A stretch of DNA of 64,000 nucleotides from Paenibacillus sp. LHD-117 (GCF_030929555.1 NZ_JAVFVT010000008.1:1-64000), one strand, 5' to 3'; counted from the first letter of the stretch, positions 1 through 9,102 are shown. Numbers and translations are program-made. Notes: generated by a model from the sequence alone, not told the origin.

Positions 1-434
1 GTTTTGCAAGCCTTATTTCCGCATACTGGCCCAAGATTCTCTCCATGACCATGTGGCCGGTTTATTCAAGCATAAATTCTCACAATTACCGGTTAATCTC
101 ATGAACTGCATAAGTCATGAAAAATGAATATTAATGAAGTATATGGAGCTCATGCCAAAATCTTTGAGGTTAGAGATATTTACTCCATCATACGAGAATT
201 TCCGGCCTATTATAAATATCTCTTTTAGCATGTCTAGTCGAATCCTTTATTTTCTTTTCAAGGCAGCCTCTTTCCTTCACGGATAGAGGTTTTTTGGCGT
301 GCTGCGGGTTAGATCGGATTTAAGAAGAGTGCTAGTTATAAACGAAAGAGAATAACCATAGATATGGGGAACAAGCATCCAATCGTCCAAGCTGAGGGCG
401 CGGGCGTTCAACCTTGCGAAGAGGAGATGACGGG
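1..434. other. Upstream region of the pyrimidine operon, no confident gene
   Basis: This stretch precedes the first gene of the pyrimidine-degradation operon and must carry its promoter, but I could not find a convincing -35/-10 pair. A 34-codon open frame at 124-228 (it starts MNINEVYGAH) has protein-like composition but no ribosome binding site and no family I recognise. It may be a gene remnant or chance. The first part is AT-richer than the operon. Confidence 0.4.
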
Positions 435-1898
435 GTGGCGGAAGAGGCAAAAGAGATCGTGAAATTAAAGAACTTGATCGACGGCAAATGGGTGGAATCG
501 GTCTCATCCCGATACGAGGAGGTGATCAATCCGGCTACCGGGGAAGTGATCGCTCTCGTACCGCTTTCCACCGAAGAGGATTTCCGGGCGGCTGCGGATG
601 CAAGCGAGAAAGCGTTTCGGAGCTGGAGAAAAACGCCGGTACCGCGAAGGGCGCGCATCCTATTTCGTTACCAGCAGCTCCTTATCGAGCATTGGGAACC
701 GTTAGCAAGACTGATAACGACAGAGAACGGCAAAAGCTACGAGGACGCGCATGGGGAAGTGATGCGCGGCATCGAGTGCGTGGAATTCGCCGCAAGCGCT
801 CCGACTCTGATGATGGGGAGCCAGCTCCCGGATATCGCTACCGACATCGAATCGGGCATGTTCCGGTATCCGCTGGGGGTCGTCGGAGGCATAACGCCGT
901 TTAATTTCCCGATGATGGTGCCATGCTGGATGTTTCCGCTGGCGATTGCCTGCGGCAATACGTTTGTGCTGAAGCCATCCGAACGAACGCCGCTGCTTGC
1001 CGCTAGACTAGCGGAGCTGTTCATGGAGGCCGGACTTCCGGCCGGCGTTCTCAGCCTTGTACACGGGGCGCATGATGTGGTGAATGCCATGCTGAGAGAC
1101 GAGCGTATCAAAGCGGTTTCCTTCGTCGGCTCGCAGCCGGTAGCGGAATATGTGTACACGACCGCAGCCTCTCATGGCAAACGCGTCCAAGCGCTGGCCG
1201 GCGCCAAAAACCACTCGATCGTCATGCCGGATGCGGACCTCGACTACACGGTTCGGAACGTGATCTCCGCCGCGTTCGGCTCGGCAGGCGAACGCTGCAT
1301 GGCTTGTTCCGTCGTCGTTGCCGTAGGAGACATCGCGGACGAGCTGGTGAGGCGCCTCGTTCAAGCGGCCGACGGGATAAGGATCGGCAGCGGCCTGGAT
1401 CCCGGGGTTACCCTCGGTCCGGTCATCCGCGAGGGCAATAAGAGTCGCACGGTCCGTTACATTGAGACGGGGGAAGAGGAGCAGGCCAAGCTGGTGCGGG
1501 ACGGGAGACAGGATGCGGCGTTTCAGGGCGAAGGTTACTTTATCGGTCCCACCATCTTCGATAACGTCAAACCCGGCATGAAGCTTTGGACGGACGAAAT
1601 ATTCGCTCCGGTTCTCTCGGTCGTCAGGGTCCAAAGCTTGGATGAGGCGATCGAGGTGACGAACTTATCCGAGTTCGCGAACGGAGCTTGCCTATACACC
1701 GACAGCGCCAAAGCGATCCGACGGTTCCGCGAAGAAATCGATGCGGGCATGCTCGGCATCAATCTGGGCGTACCGGCTCCCATGGCGTTTTTCCCGTTCT
1801 CTGGCTACAAAAAATCGTTTTACGGCGATTTGCACGCGAACGGCCGCGACGGGGTGGAGTTCTATACGAGGAAAAAAATGGTGACGGCCCGATACTAG
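435..1898 (+). CDS. mmsA: CoA-acylating (methyl)malonate-semialdehyde dehydrogenase
   Basis: This 487-aa protein is an aldehyde dehydrogenase of the MmsA/IolA family. It oxidises malonic or methylmalonic semialdehyde to acetyl-CoA or propionyl-CoA with NAD and CoA in the cytoplasm. The family signature is visible: TPFNFP with Asn157 and the nucleophile Cys288 in GERCMA; length is typical. I chose GTG 435 because a GAGGAG box at 421-426 lies 8 nt upstream; the frame stays open to TTG 414, which has no such site. It leads an operon with an omega-aminotransferase, PreT, PreA and dihydropyrimidinase. Its likely job is therefore the last step of beta-alanine (uracil) and beta-aminoisobutyrate (thymine) breakdown. 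IolA of inositol catabolism is the alternative, but no other iol gene is present. Confidence 0.9.
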   Translation: MAEEAKEIVKLKNLIDGKWVESVSSRYEEVINPATGEVIALVPLSTEEDFRAAADASEKAFRSWRKTPVPRRARILFRYQQLLIEHWEPLARLITTENGKSYEDAHGEVMRGIECVEFAASAPTLMMGSQLPDIATDIESGMFRYPLGVVGGITPFNFPMMVPCWMFPLAIACGNTFVLKPSERTPLLAARLAELFMEAGLPAGVLSLVHGAHDVVNAMLRDERIKAVSFVGSQPVAEYVYTTAASHGKRVQALAGAKNHSIVMPDADLDYTVRNVISAAFGSAGERCMACSVVVAVGDIADELVRRLVQAADGIRIGSGLDPGVTLGPVIREGNKSRTVRYIETGEEEQAKLVRDGRQDAAFQGEGYFIGPTIFDNVKPGMKLWTDEIFAPVLSVVRVQSLDEAIEVTNLSEFANGACLYTDSAKAIRRFREEIDAGMLGINLGVPAPMAFFPFSGYKKSFYGDLHANGRDGVEFYTRKKMVTARY

Positions 1899-1922
1899 CG
1901 CGAAGATAGGAGGCAGCATCCG

Positions 1923-3278
1923 ATGCGACATTCGGACGATGAGATCAAGTCGCTGACCGAGAAGGACCGCAACAATGTATGGCATCCCATGACGCCGTAC
2001 AAGCAGAACGCGCAGCCTATGATCGTGACGGAAGGAAAGGGCTCGTGGATTACCGATATCGACGGAAACCGGTATCTCGACGCGATGTCCGGCCTTTGGT
2101 GCGTCCAAGCCGGTTACGGCAGGGAAGAGCTGGCTGCCGCCGCTTACGAGCAATTAAAGACATTGCCCTATTATCCGCTGACGCAGAGCCATCTTCCGGC
2201 CATACGTCTGGCGGAGAAGCTGAACGAGTGGCTGGAAGAAGACTACGTCATTTTTTTCTCCAACAGCGGTTCCGAAGCGAACGAGGTTGCTTTCAAAATC
2301 GCGCGGCAATACCAGCGGCAGATCGGCGAGAACGGCCGCTATAAGTTTATTTCGCGGTATCGCGCCTACCACGGCAATTCCTTCGGGGCGCTGGCGGCAT
2401 CGGGACAGGCGCAGCGGAAGTACATGTATGAGCCGCTCGCGGACGGTTTCCTGCATGTAGCGCCTCCGGACGGTTATCGACGCCCAGCGGGGCAATCGGT
2501 GGAAGACTTTAACCTGCAAAAGGCGCAAGCGATCGAAGACATGATCATTTGGGAAGGCAAGGAATCGATCGCCGCCGTCATTATGGAACCGGTTATTACC
2601 GGAGGCGGCGTGATCGTGCCGCATCAGGTCTACATGGACCGCGTGCAGGAAATTTGCCGTCAGCACGGGGTGCTGCTCATCGTCGACGAGGTGATATGCG
2701 GCTTCGGCCGGTCCGGCAGGAGGTTCGGCCACCACAATTACGGCATCAAGCCGGATATCGTAACGATGGCCAAAGGCATGACGAGCGGTTATCTCCCGCT
2801 TGCCGCAACCGCCGTCCGCCAAGACATCTATGATGCGTTCAAGCAATCGGGCGCTTACAGCCACTTGCGCCATATCAATACCTTTGGAGGAAATCCGGCA
2901 GCCTGCGCGCTTGCGCTGGCGAATCTGGAGATTCTCGAGAAGGAAAACCTGATCGAACGATCCCGGCTAATGGGGGAACGGTTGGCGGAAGCAATGAAAG
3001 AGCTTCTGGAGCATCCTCTTGTCGGGGATATTCGCTCCTTCGGTTTTTTGATGGGGATCGAATTGGTCGAAGACAAGGAGACGAAACGTCCCGCATCTCT
3101 CGAAGTCATCGGCAAGATCATGGCGGATTGCAAAGCGGCGGGTTTAATTATTGGGAAAAACGGCGAAACGGTAGCCGGCTTCAATAACGTGCTGACCCTA
3201 TGTCCGCCACTGTCATCGACCGACGAAGACCTGGACTTTATCGTAAATCGAATCAAGAGCGTGCTGGAGAACAGTTAA
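1923..3278 (+). CDS. Class III omega-aminotransferase (beta-alanine:pyruvate type)
   Basis: This 451-aa fold-type I PLP enzyme moves the amino group of an omega-amino acid, probably beta-alanine or beta-aminoisobutyrate, to pyruvate or 2-oxoglutarate, giving the semialdehyde used by the dehydrogenase upstream. Visible signatures are Asp255 in IVDEVICGFGR, which contacts the PLP ring nitrogen, and the Schiff-base Lys284 in TMAKGMTSGY. The N-terminal WHPMTPY and LWCVQAGYG segments are typical of the beta-alanine-pyruvate branch. The start has an AGGAGG site about 9 nt upstream. It lies 24 nt after mmsA. The amino acceptor cannot be read from the sequence. Confidence 0.9.
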   Translation: MRHSDDEIKSLTEKDRNNVWHPMTPYKQNAQPMIVTEGKGSWITDIDGNRYLDAMSGLWCVQAGYGREELAAAAYEQLKTLPYYPLTQSHLPAIRLAEKLNEWLEEDYVIFFSNSGSEANEVAFKIARQYQRQIGENGRYKFISRYRAYHGNSFGALAASGQAQRKYMYEPLADGFLHVAPPDGYRRPAGQSVEDFNLQKAQAIEDMIIWEGKESIAAVIMEPVITGGGVIVPHQVYMDRVQEICRQHGVLLIVDEVICGFGRSGRRFGHHNYGIKPDIVTMAKGMTSGYLPLAATAVRQDIYDAFKQSGAYSHLRHINTFGGNPAACALALANLEILEKENLIERSRLMGERLAEAMKELLEHPLVGDIRSFGFLMGIELVEDKETKRPASLEVIGKIMADCKAAGLIIGKNGETVAGFNNVLTLCPPLSSTDEDLDFIVNRIKSVLENS

Positions 3279-3292
3279 ATAGCGTGCAATAG

Positions 3293-3318
3293 CGTGATCA
3301 AAAGTGCACTTTTTGAAC
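3293..3318 (+). repeat. Truncated end of the MITE-like element
   Basis: A 26-bp segment between the aminotransferase and preT matches the right end of the 30928-31176 element (positions 31151-31176) with three mismatches: CGTGATCAAAAG, a four-base variable core, then CTTTTTGAAC. It is nearly palindromic (AAAAGTGCACTTTT) and could form a small hairpin in the operon mRNA. No left end is visible nearby, so it looks like a relic. Confidence 0.55.
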
Positions 3319-3342
3319 TACCATTAAAGGAGGAAGATGCAA

Positions 3343-4725
3343 ATGGTTCAACAAAGCCGACTGGCCAGCATTTCCCCCGAAACGTTCCAAGCGAATTTCG
3401 CCGAAGCGGTAGCGGGATTGTCGCCGAAAGCGGCCATGGAAGAATCGAATCGATGTTTGTACTGTTATGATGCTCCTTGCATCAAGGCTTGTCCGACGGG
3501 CATTAACATTCCTTCTTTCATTAAGCGAATAGCGACAGGCAATATGAAAGGTTCGGCCAAAACGATCATGGAATCCAATCCGGTCGGCGCCAGCTGCGCG
3601 CGCGTATGCCCGACCGAAGAGCTGTGCGAAGGCGCATGCGTGCTGAACGATACCGGCTCGAAGCCCATCATGATCGGACTGCTTCAGCGGTACGCAACCG
3701 ATTGGCTGATCCAAAGCGGACAGTCGCTGTTCGCTGCGGGGCCGGCTAACGGCTTCCGGGCGGCCGTCGTCGGCGGAGGTCCGGCAGGCCTGTCTGCCGC
3801 ACGCGAACTGGCTAGAAGCGGATTCGCGGTTACGGTCTTCGAAGCGAAGCCGCTTGCCGGCGGACTGAACACCCATGGCATCGTATCCTTCCGCTTGCCG
3901 ATGCCGGTTTCCCTGTGGGAGGTTGAACAGGTGAAGAAGCTCGGCGTGGACATTCGGACCGGCGTCAAGATCGGGGTCGACATAACGGCCGAACAAATCG
4001 TGAATGATTACGACGCGGTCGTATTGGCGGTGGGGATGGGACAAGTGCCTTCCCTTGGCATCGAGGGAGAATCGCTGGCCGGCGTTTACGATGCCATCGC
4101 CTTCATCGAAAACACGAAGAAGGATACGCTTCCGATTGCCCTCTCCGGCGCCAAGGTAGCCGTGATCGGAGCAGGCAACACGGCCATCGATGCCGCGACT
4201 TGCTCGGTGCGGCTCGGCGCAGAGAACGTCAAGATCGTCTACCGCCGCGCGAAGGAACAAATGACGGCTTATCCGTTCGAATACGAATTCGCGAAGCAGG
4301 ACGGCGTCGAATTCGGTTGGATGACGATGCCGAAGCGAATCATTGGCGACGACGCGGGGAAAGTGACCCATCTGGAATGCGTTAAAATGCAGTTTTCTAG
4401 CGAAGTTGGCAAGGACGGTAGACCGGTGCCGCAGCCGATAGAGGGTTCCGAATTTCTGATGGAAGTCGATGCGGTCGTGCTGGCAATCGGCCAGAAGCGC
4501 CAAGTCGGACTGATCGAGGCCTTCGGGCTGAAGCACGACCGGGGCGTCGTCAAGATCGATCCGGCGACGCGAGTCACATCCCATCCGAAGATTTATGCGG
4601 CAGGGGATGTGGCGTTCGGATCGGGAGGAGGAGAGGCGATGGTCGTATCGGCCGCCCAGCAAGGCAAAGAGGCGGCCGCCGCCATCACCCGCCGGTTCGC
4701 CTCCAGATCCAATGAAGCTTCTTAA
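3343..4725 (+). CDS. preT: NAD-dependent dihydropyrimidine dehydrogenase subunit PreT
   Basis: This 460-aa flavoprotein is the electron-input half of NAD-dependent dihydropyrimidine dehydrogenase. It passes electrons between NAD(H) and PreA for reduction of uracil and thymine. An N-terminal Cys-rich Fe-S domain (about residues 30-110, with CLYCYDAPC, ACPTG, CARVCP and CEGAC) is followed by an FAD-binding motif (VVGGGPAGLSAA) and an NAD-binding motif (VAVIGAGNTAID). Length and order match PreT and the N-terminal half of the mammalian enzyme. AGGAGG at 3328-3333 favours ATG 3343 (9 nt) over ATG 3337 (3 nt). preA follows after 30 nt. A glutamate-synthase small-subunit-like protein is the alternative, but pairing with PreA decides it. 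Confidence 0.93.
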   Translation: MVQQSRLASISPETFQANFAEAVAGLSPKAAMEESNRCLYCYDAPCIKACPTGINIPSFIKRIATGNMKGSAKTIMESNPVGASCARVCPTEELCEGACVLNDTGSKPIMIGLLQRYATDWLIQSGQSLFAAGPANGFRAAVVGGGPAGLSAARELARSGFAVTVFEAKPLAGGLNTHGIVSFRLPMPVSLWEVEQVKKLGVDIRTGVKIGVDITAEQIVNDYDAVVLAVGMGQVPSLGIEGESLAGVYDAIAFIENTKKDTLPIALSGAKVAVIGAGNTAIDAATCSVRLGAENVKIVYRRAKEQMTAYPFEYEFAKQDGVEFGWMTMPKRIIGDDAGKVTHLECVKMQFSSEVGKDGRPVPQPIEGSEFLMEVDAVVLAIGQKRQVGLIEAFGLKHDRGVVKIDPATRVTSHPKIYAAGDVAFGSGGGEAMVVSAAQQGKEAAAAITRRFASRSNEAS

Positions 4726-4755
4726 TTGACGAATCGATAGGGAGGGGAGAGGAGT

Positions 4756-6039
4756 ATGGCAGATCTTCGCATGAGCTTAGCCGGCATCGAGGCACCGAAT
4801 CCGTTCTGGCTGGCGTCGGCGCCGCCGACGAATACGGGTTATCAAGTGCAGCGCGCTTTCGAAGCGGGATGGGGCGGAGCCGTTTGGAAGACGCTCGGAG
4901 ATCCGATTATCAACACGTCCTCCCGTTTCGCCGCCGTTCACTTCGGCGGGAGGCGGGTGGCCGGCTTTAACAATATCGAGCTGATCACCGATCGGCCTTT
5001 GGAAGTAAATCTGAAGGAAATATACGAAACGAAAAAAAGATTCCCGAAGCATGCGCTCGTCGTATCGCTGATGGTAGAGCCGAAACGAGAGAAGTGGCAT
5101 GAAATCGTGAAGCGAGTCGAAGCGATAGGGGTAGACGGGTTGGAGCTGAACTTCGGCTGTCCCCACGGCATGGCGGAGCGGGGGATGGGTTCGGCGTCCG
5201 GCCAGCAGCCCGATCTGGTGGAAATGCAGACGTATTGGGTGAAGGAGGTTGCCGCGACGCCTGTTATCGTCAAGTTGACGCCGAACATTACGGATATTAC
5301 CGTGATGGCCCGCCATGCCGTTTTGGGCGGGGCGGACGCGATCAGTCTGATCAATACGATCAACAGTTTGGCGGGCGTCAACCTCGCCACCTGGCATACG
5401 ATTCCCCACGTTGCAGGCAAAGGCGCGCACGGAGGGTACTGCGGTCCGGCCGTCAAGCCGATCGCGCTCAGCATGGTGGCGGAATGCGCCAAAGATCCGG
5501 CCGTCGGCGTTCCGATCTCCGGAATCGGAGGTGTCTCCAGCTGGCAGGACGCAGCCGAATTCATGCTGATGGGCGCGAGCGGGGTGCAAGTGTGTACGGC
5601 GGCGATGCATCATGGCTTCCGCATCGTCGAGGAGATGATCGACGGGCTTACCCACTATTTGGATGATAAAGGACTTTCTTCGGTTCAGGAGCTTGTTGGC
5701 AGAAGCGTGGAGAAGTATTCCAAATGGGGGGATCTCGATCTCAGCTATCGCGTTGTCGCGCGAATCAACGAAGACACGTGCATTAACTGCAATAAATGCC
5801 ATATCGCATGCGAGGACACTTCGCATCAATGTATCGACATGCTTAATGCCGAGGATGGGACTCCCTTCTTGAAAGTGCGGGAGGAGGATTGCGTGGGCTG
5901 CAATCTGTGCTCCATCGTGTGCCCCGTCGAAGGCGCCATCGAGATGGTCGAGGTGGAAAGCGGGCTTTCGCCGATGACCTGGAACGAGCGGGAGGCGGCG
6001 CTGTCCAAGCTGAATGCAACTTCATTCGAAGCGGGGTGA
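4756..6039 (+). CDS. preA: NAD-dependent dihydropyrimidine dehydrogenase subunit PreA
   Basis: This 427-aa protein is the catalytic half of dihydropyrimidine dehydrogenase, reducing uracil or thymine to the 5,6-dihydro form. Residues 1-310 are a dihydroorotate-dehydrogenase-like FMN barrel with NFGCPHGMAERGMG and KLTPNITDI. The C-terminus has two ferredoxin-type 4Fe-4S motifs (CINCNKCHIAC and CVGCNLCSIVCP). At the position of the mammalian general-acid cysteine (ACGQ) this protein reads ASGQ with Ser148. The gene sits between preT and the dihydropyrimidinase gene, with a GGGAGGGGAGAGGAG-rich Shine-Dalgarno region. Identification is firm; the residue comparison is from memory of the family. 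Confidence 0.94.
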   Translation: MADLRMSLAGIEAPNPFWLASAPPTNTGYQVQRAFEAGWGGAVWKTLGDPIINTSSRFAAVHFGGRRVAGFNNIELITDRPLEVNLKEIYETKKRFPKHALVVSLMVEPKREKWHEIVKRVEAIGVDGLELNFGCPHGMAERGMGSASGQQPDLVEMQTYWVKEVAATPVIVKLTPNITDITVMARHAVLGGADAISLINTINSLAGVNLATWHTIPHVAGKGAHGGYCGPAVKPIALSMVAECAKDPAVGVPISGIGGVSSWQDAAEFMLMGASGVQVCTAAMHHGFRIVEEMIDGLTHYLDDKGLSSVQELVGRSVEKYSKWGDLDLSYRVVARINEDTCINCNKCHIACEDTSHQCIDMLNAEDGTPFLKVREEDCVGCNLCSIVCPVEGAIEMVEVESGLSPMTWNEREAALSKLNATSFEAG

Positions 6040-6046
6040 GCGAACC

Positions 6047-7456
6047 ATGAAGAAGCTAATCCGAAACGGTCAAATCGTGACCGCGGCCGATACGTACGTC
6101 GGCGATGTATTGATCGAGAACGGCGTCATCGCGATGATCGGCGCCAGCTTGCAGGCCGAGGATGCCGAAATCATCGACGCGACGGGATGTTATGTGTTTC
6201 CTGGAGGGGTTGATCCTCATACCCATCTGGATATGCCGTTCGGCGGCACGGTGACAAGAGACGACTTCGAGTCCGGCACGATCGCTGCCGCCTACGGAGG
6301 CACGACGACCATCATCGACTTCTGCTTAACCGCCAAGGGCAGGCCGCTGTCCGAGTCGGTGCAAACCTGGCATGCCAAAGCGGCTGGGAAATCGGCCATC
6401 GACTACGGCTTTCATTTGATGGTATCCGAAATCAACGATGACGTCTTGAGCGAGCTTCCGCAAATCATCGAGCAAGAAGGCATTACGTCGCTGAAGGTGT
6501 TCATGGCGTACAAAAACGTGCTTCAAGCCGATGACGCCACGCTCTTCAAGACGCTGCTCGCGGCCAAAACGCACGGAGCGCTCGTCATGGTTCACGCCGA
6601 GAATGGCGACGTGATCGAACATTTGACGGAGGTGGCATTGGCGGGGGGCCACACGGAGCCGATCTACCATGCCTTGACGAGGCCGGCGGCGGCGGAGGGA
6701 GAAGCGACGGGCAGGGCGGCTTATTTGACCGAGCTCGCGGATTCCCAGCTTTACGTCGTGCATGTGACTTGCGCGGAAGCGGCTTGGCGTATCGCTGAGG
6801 CTCGGAAGAAAGGGCTGAACGTGTTCGGCGAGACATGCCCGCAATATTTGGTGCTGGATCAATCGTATTTGGAGAAGCCGGATTTCGAAGGCGCCAAGTA
6901 TGTGTGGTCTCCCCCGCTGAGGGAGAAGTGGAATCAAGACGTCTTGTGGGATCTGCTCCGAAACGGGCAGCTGCAGACGATCGGTTCGGATCAGTGCTCA
7001 TTCGATTTTAAGGGCCAGAAGGAGCTTGGACTCTCGGATTTCACGAAAATACCGAACGGCGGCCCGATGATCGAAGACCGGTTCGCGATCCTTTATTCGG
7101 AGGGTGTCGGGAAGGGAAGAATATCCATCCATCAATTCGTGGATATCATCTCGACGGCAAGCGCCAAGCTGTTCGGATTATTCCCTAAGAAGGGGACGAT
7201 CGCGATAGGCAGCGACGCGGATATCGTTATTTTTGACCCGAAATCGGAGCGCGTCATCTCGGCGGAAACCCATCACATGAAAGTGGATTACAACGCCTTC
7301 GAAGGAATGACCGTAACAGGAGAGCCGATATCCGTTATGATCCGGGGAGAGTTCGTCATTCGGGACAAACAGTTCGTAGGCAAACCCGGCTACGGACAAT
7401 ATTTGCGCCGCGCGCGGTTCGAACCGTTGAAACGGGGAGCGGTCAACAAGTCTTGA
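6047..7456 (+). CDS. hydA: Dihydropyrimidinase / D-hydantoinase
   Basis: This 469-aa amidohydrolase opens dihydrouracil or dihydrothymine to the N-carbamoyl-beta-amino acid. It is cytoplasmic and uses two metal ions bridged by a carbamylated lysine. Visible residues are the metal ligands His58 and His60 in DPHTHLDM, the candidate carbamylated Lys150 in SLKVFMAYK, HAENGD, VVHVTCAEAA and the late Asp in GSDQCSF. The C-terminal part closely resembles Bacillus/Geobacillus D-hydantoinases. A frame open to ATG 6014 overlaps preA, but GGGGTGAG at 6034-6041 points to ATG 6047. It is the second enzyme of the pathway; hydantoins may also be substrates. Confidence 0.93.
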   Translation: MKKLIRNGQIVTAADTYVGDVLIENGVIAMIGASLQAEDAEIIDATGCYVFPGGVDPHTHLDMPFGGTVTRDDFESGTIAAAYGGTTTIIDFCLTAKGRPLSESVQTWHAKAAGKSAIDYGFHLMVSEINDDVLSELPQIIEQEGITSLKVFMAYKNVLQADDATLFKTLLAAKTHGALVMVHAENGDVIEHLTEVALAGGHTEPIYHALTRPAAAEGEATGRAAYLTELADSQLYVVHVTCAEAAWRIAEARKKGLNVFGETCPQYLVLDQSYLEKPDFEGAKYVWSPPLREKWNQDVLWDLLRNGQLQTIGSDQCSFDFKGQKELGLSDFTKIPNGGPMIEDRFAILYSEGVGKGRISIHQFVDIISTASAKLFGLFPKKGTIAIGSDADIVIFDPKSERVISAETHHMKVDYNAFEGMTVTGEPISVMIRGEFVIRDKQFVGKPGYGQYLRRARFEPLKRGAVNKS

Positions 7457-7469
7457 AGGAGGATGATCG

Positions 7470-7676
7470 ATGTCGAGCTGGGCGGACTATTTGGATGAGA
7501 AACAGCGGATCGATGCTTTCGCTGATCAAGGCTACGCAATTATCGGCATAAGGGAGCATCTGGACGGAATGGATGTGTTATGGAGCTCCGAACAAGGAAC
7601 GGAGCTGCTGATCGTCGTCAGCGCGGATGCCAGAAAATATGTGTCCAGCCTTATCATTGCCCGTCTTCTTGATTAA
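7470..7676 (+). CDS. Small protein of unknown function in the pyrimidine operon
   Basis: This 68-aa protein is not one I recognise. It has an AAGGAGG site 7 nt upstream and starts 13 nt after the dihydropyrimidinase stop, so it is clearly translated as the last gene of the operon. It is acidic and soluble, with no signal peptide and no cysteine pairs. The C-terminal half (about residues 40-68) alternates hydrophobic residues, LLIVVSADA then SLIIARLL, suggesting a small alpha/beta fold. A regulatory or assembly role for PreTA or the hydantoinase is possible but only from position. Confidence 0.75.
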   Translation: MSSWADYLDEKQRIDAFADQGYAIIGIREHLDGMDVLWSSEQGTELLIVVSADARKYVSSLIIARLLD

Positions 7677-7693
7677 ACGGATGATTATGAAGA

Positions 7694-7743
7694 AAGAAGG
7701 CTGCCCTTCCGGTAGAAGAATCTACCGTGGGGCAGCCTTTTCT
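7694..7743. terminator. Bidirectional terminator between convergent pyrimidine genes
   Basis: AAGGCTGCCC pairs with GGGGCAGCCTT, and an inner stem CGGTAG/CTACCG sits in the loop. T-rich runs flank both sides, so it can end the operon from the left and the amidase gene from the right. Confidence 0.85.
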
Positions 7744-8975
7744 CAATCCAGGATGGCCATAACCGTTTCGAGCAGCACGTTCGCTCCCTTGGCGCAGTCC
7801 TCGTAAGGAGTAAGCTCTTCTTCGCAGTGGCTTTTTCCGTTCACGCTGGGGACGAAGATCATGGCTGACGGAAGAAAGCTTGCCGTGAACTGGGCGTCGT
7901 GGCCCGCGCCGCTGACCATCCTTCGGTATGAATAGCCTAACGCGCGCGCCGATTGTTCAATGCGGGAGCATAGGTCCGGGTCGAACCATACGGTGTTGCG
8001 GCTCCATAATTTAGAGATGCGGATCGTGCAGCCGCCATCGCCGGCCCCGTTGTTTAAGCCCGCGATGATACGCTCGACTTCGCGGAGGATGTCTTCGTTC
8101 TTATGTCTGGCTTCGATCGTGAACACGACTTTATTCGGAATGACGGTATGGATGTTCGGATACACTTGGACTCGGCCCATCGTGTAGACGAGCTCGCCGT
8201 CGCCCAGCAGATCAAGCTGGCGGCGCAGCTCGCTAACGCGATCATTGGCCTCGAAGAAAGCGTCTTTCCGCATCGTCATGGGCGTCGTTCCGGCATGGTT
8301 GGATTCGCCAGTTATTTCGATTTCGTAGCAGACCATGCCGACCACGCATTCAACAACGCCGATGGATAAACCTTCTTGATCGAGACAAGGACCTTGTTCG
8401 ATATGAAGCTCCAGATAAGCCGTAGCTTCGGCGATCCGGTTCGCGATAGAGCCCTCGTATCCGCTTGCCTTTAACGCGGCTTCAAACGAAACGCCTTCGG
8501 AATCCGTTTTGTTCAGCATCGAGGACTTCTCGAATTTCCCAGAAAGGACGCCCGAGGCCATCATCGAAGGCTCAAACCGGGCGCCTTCTTCATTGGTGAA
8601 GTTCACGATCGTAATGGGGAAGCACGGCTTCACTTCATGCTCGATCAACGTTCTTACGACTTCAAGGCCTGCGATCACGCCCAACACGCCGTCGAACCGC
8701 CCGCCCTTCTTCACGGAATCGAGATGCGATCCCATCACGATGGGAGGGGCGTCCTGCACGCCTGCCAGCGTTGCACAGACGTTACCCATGTCGTCCGATT
8801 CGACGGTCATCCCAATCTCTTCGCAGCAGGCGCGGAAGGTATCGCGGGCGAGAATGTCTTCTTTCGTCAGAGCTAGCCGGGTAACGCCGTTGTTATCCGT
8901 CCCGCCGATTTGCGCGAACGTATCGAGCGTCTCTCTCAGCCTGCCAGCGTTAACGAGTAACGGTTGTCGACGCAT
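7743..8975 (-). CDS. N-carbamoyl-beta-alanine / N-carbamoyl-L-amino-acid amidohydrolase (M20 family)
   Basis: This 410-aa zinc-dependent hydrolase belongs to the M20 allantoate amidohydrolase / beta-ureidopropionase / HyuC group. It should cleave N-carbamoyl-beta-alanine to beta-alanine, CO2 and ammonia, the step missing from the facing operon. Metal-site motifs are visible in order: GSHLDS, DGVLGV, NEEGARF, LHIEQGP and, near the C-terminus, GAGHDAQ. An AAAGGTG box 6 nt before ATG 8975 decides the start; ATG 8981 abuts it and the frame is open to 9008. It is convergent with the operon and shares its terminator, so it has its own promoter. Allantoate or N-carbamoyl-L-amino acids are alternative substrates. 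Confidence 0.88.
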   Translation of the reverse strand: MRRQPLLVNAGRLRETLDTFAQIGGTDNNGVTRLALTKEDILARDTFRACCEEIGMTVESDDMGNVCATLAGVQDAPPIVMGSHLDSVKKGGRFDGVLGVIAGLEVVRTLIEHEVKPCFPITIVNFTNEEGARFEPSMMASGVLSGKFEKSSMLNKTDSEGVSFEAALKASGYEGSIANRIAEATAYLELHIEQGPCLDQEGLSIGVVECVVGMVCYEIEITGESNHAGTTPMTMRKDAFFEANDRVSELRRQLDLLGDGELVYTMGRVQVYPNIHTVIPNKVVFTIEARHKNEDILREVERIIAGLNNGAGDGGCTIRISKLWSRNTVWFDPDLCSRIEQSARALGYSYRRMVSGAGHDAQFTASFLPSAMIFVPSVNGKSHCEEELTPYEDCAKGANVLLETVMAILD

Positions 8976-9093
8976 CCTCATCACCTTTTTCCCAACGATT
9001 GAAGCCAAAATGCACTTCTACTTTATCTTATTAGCTGCGTCACCAATTATTGCCCGACACCGGATTAATGAATATCGAAAGGCTTAAGAATAA

Positions 9094-9102
9094 TGGTATA
9101 AT
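9094..9102 (+). promoter_or_regulatory. Extended -10 promoter of the vapBC-like pair
   Basis: TGGTATAAT at 9094-9102 is an extended -10 element with a consensus hexamer at 9097-9102. No good -35 lies 16-18 bp upstream, as expected for extended -10 promoters. It is 58 nt before the antitoxin start. Confidence 0.6.

Noticed and set aside
3298..4662. Minus-strand open frame (454 aa) opposite preT
   Set aside because: Arg/His-rich shadow; preT on the plus strand has complete Fe-S, FAD and NAD motifs.
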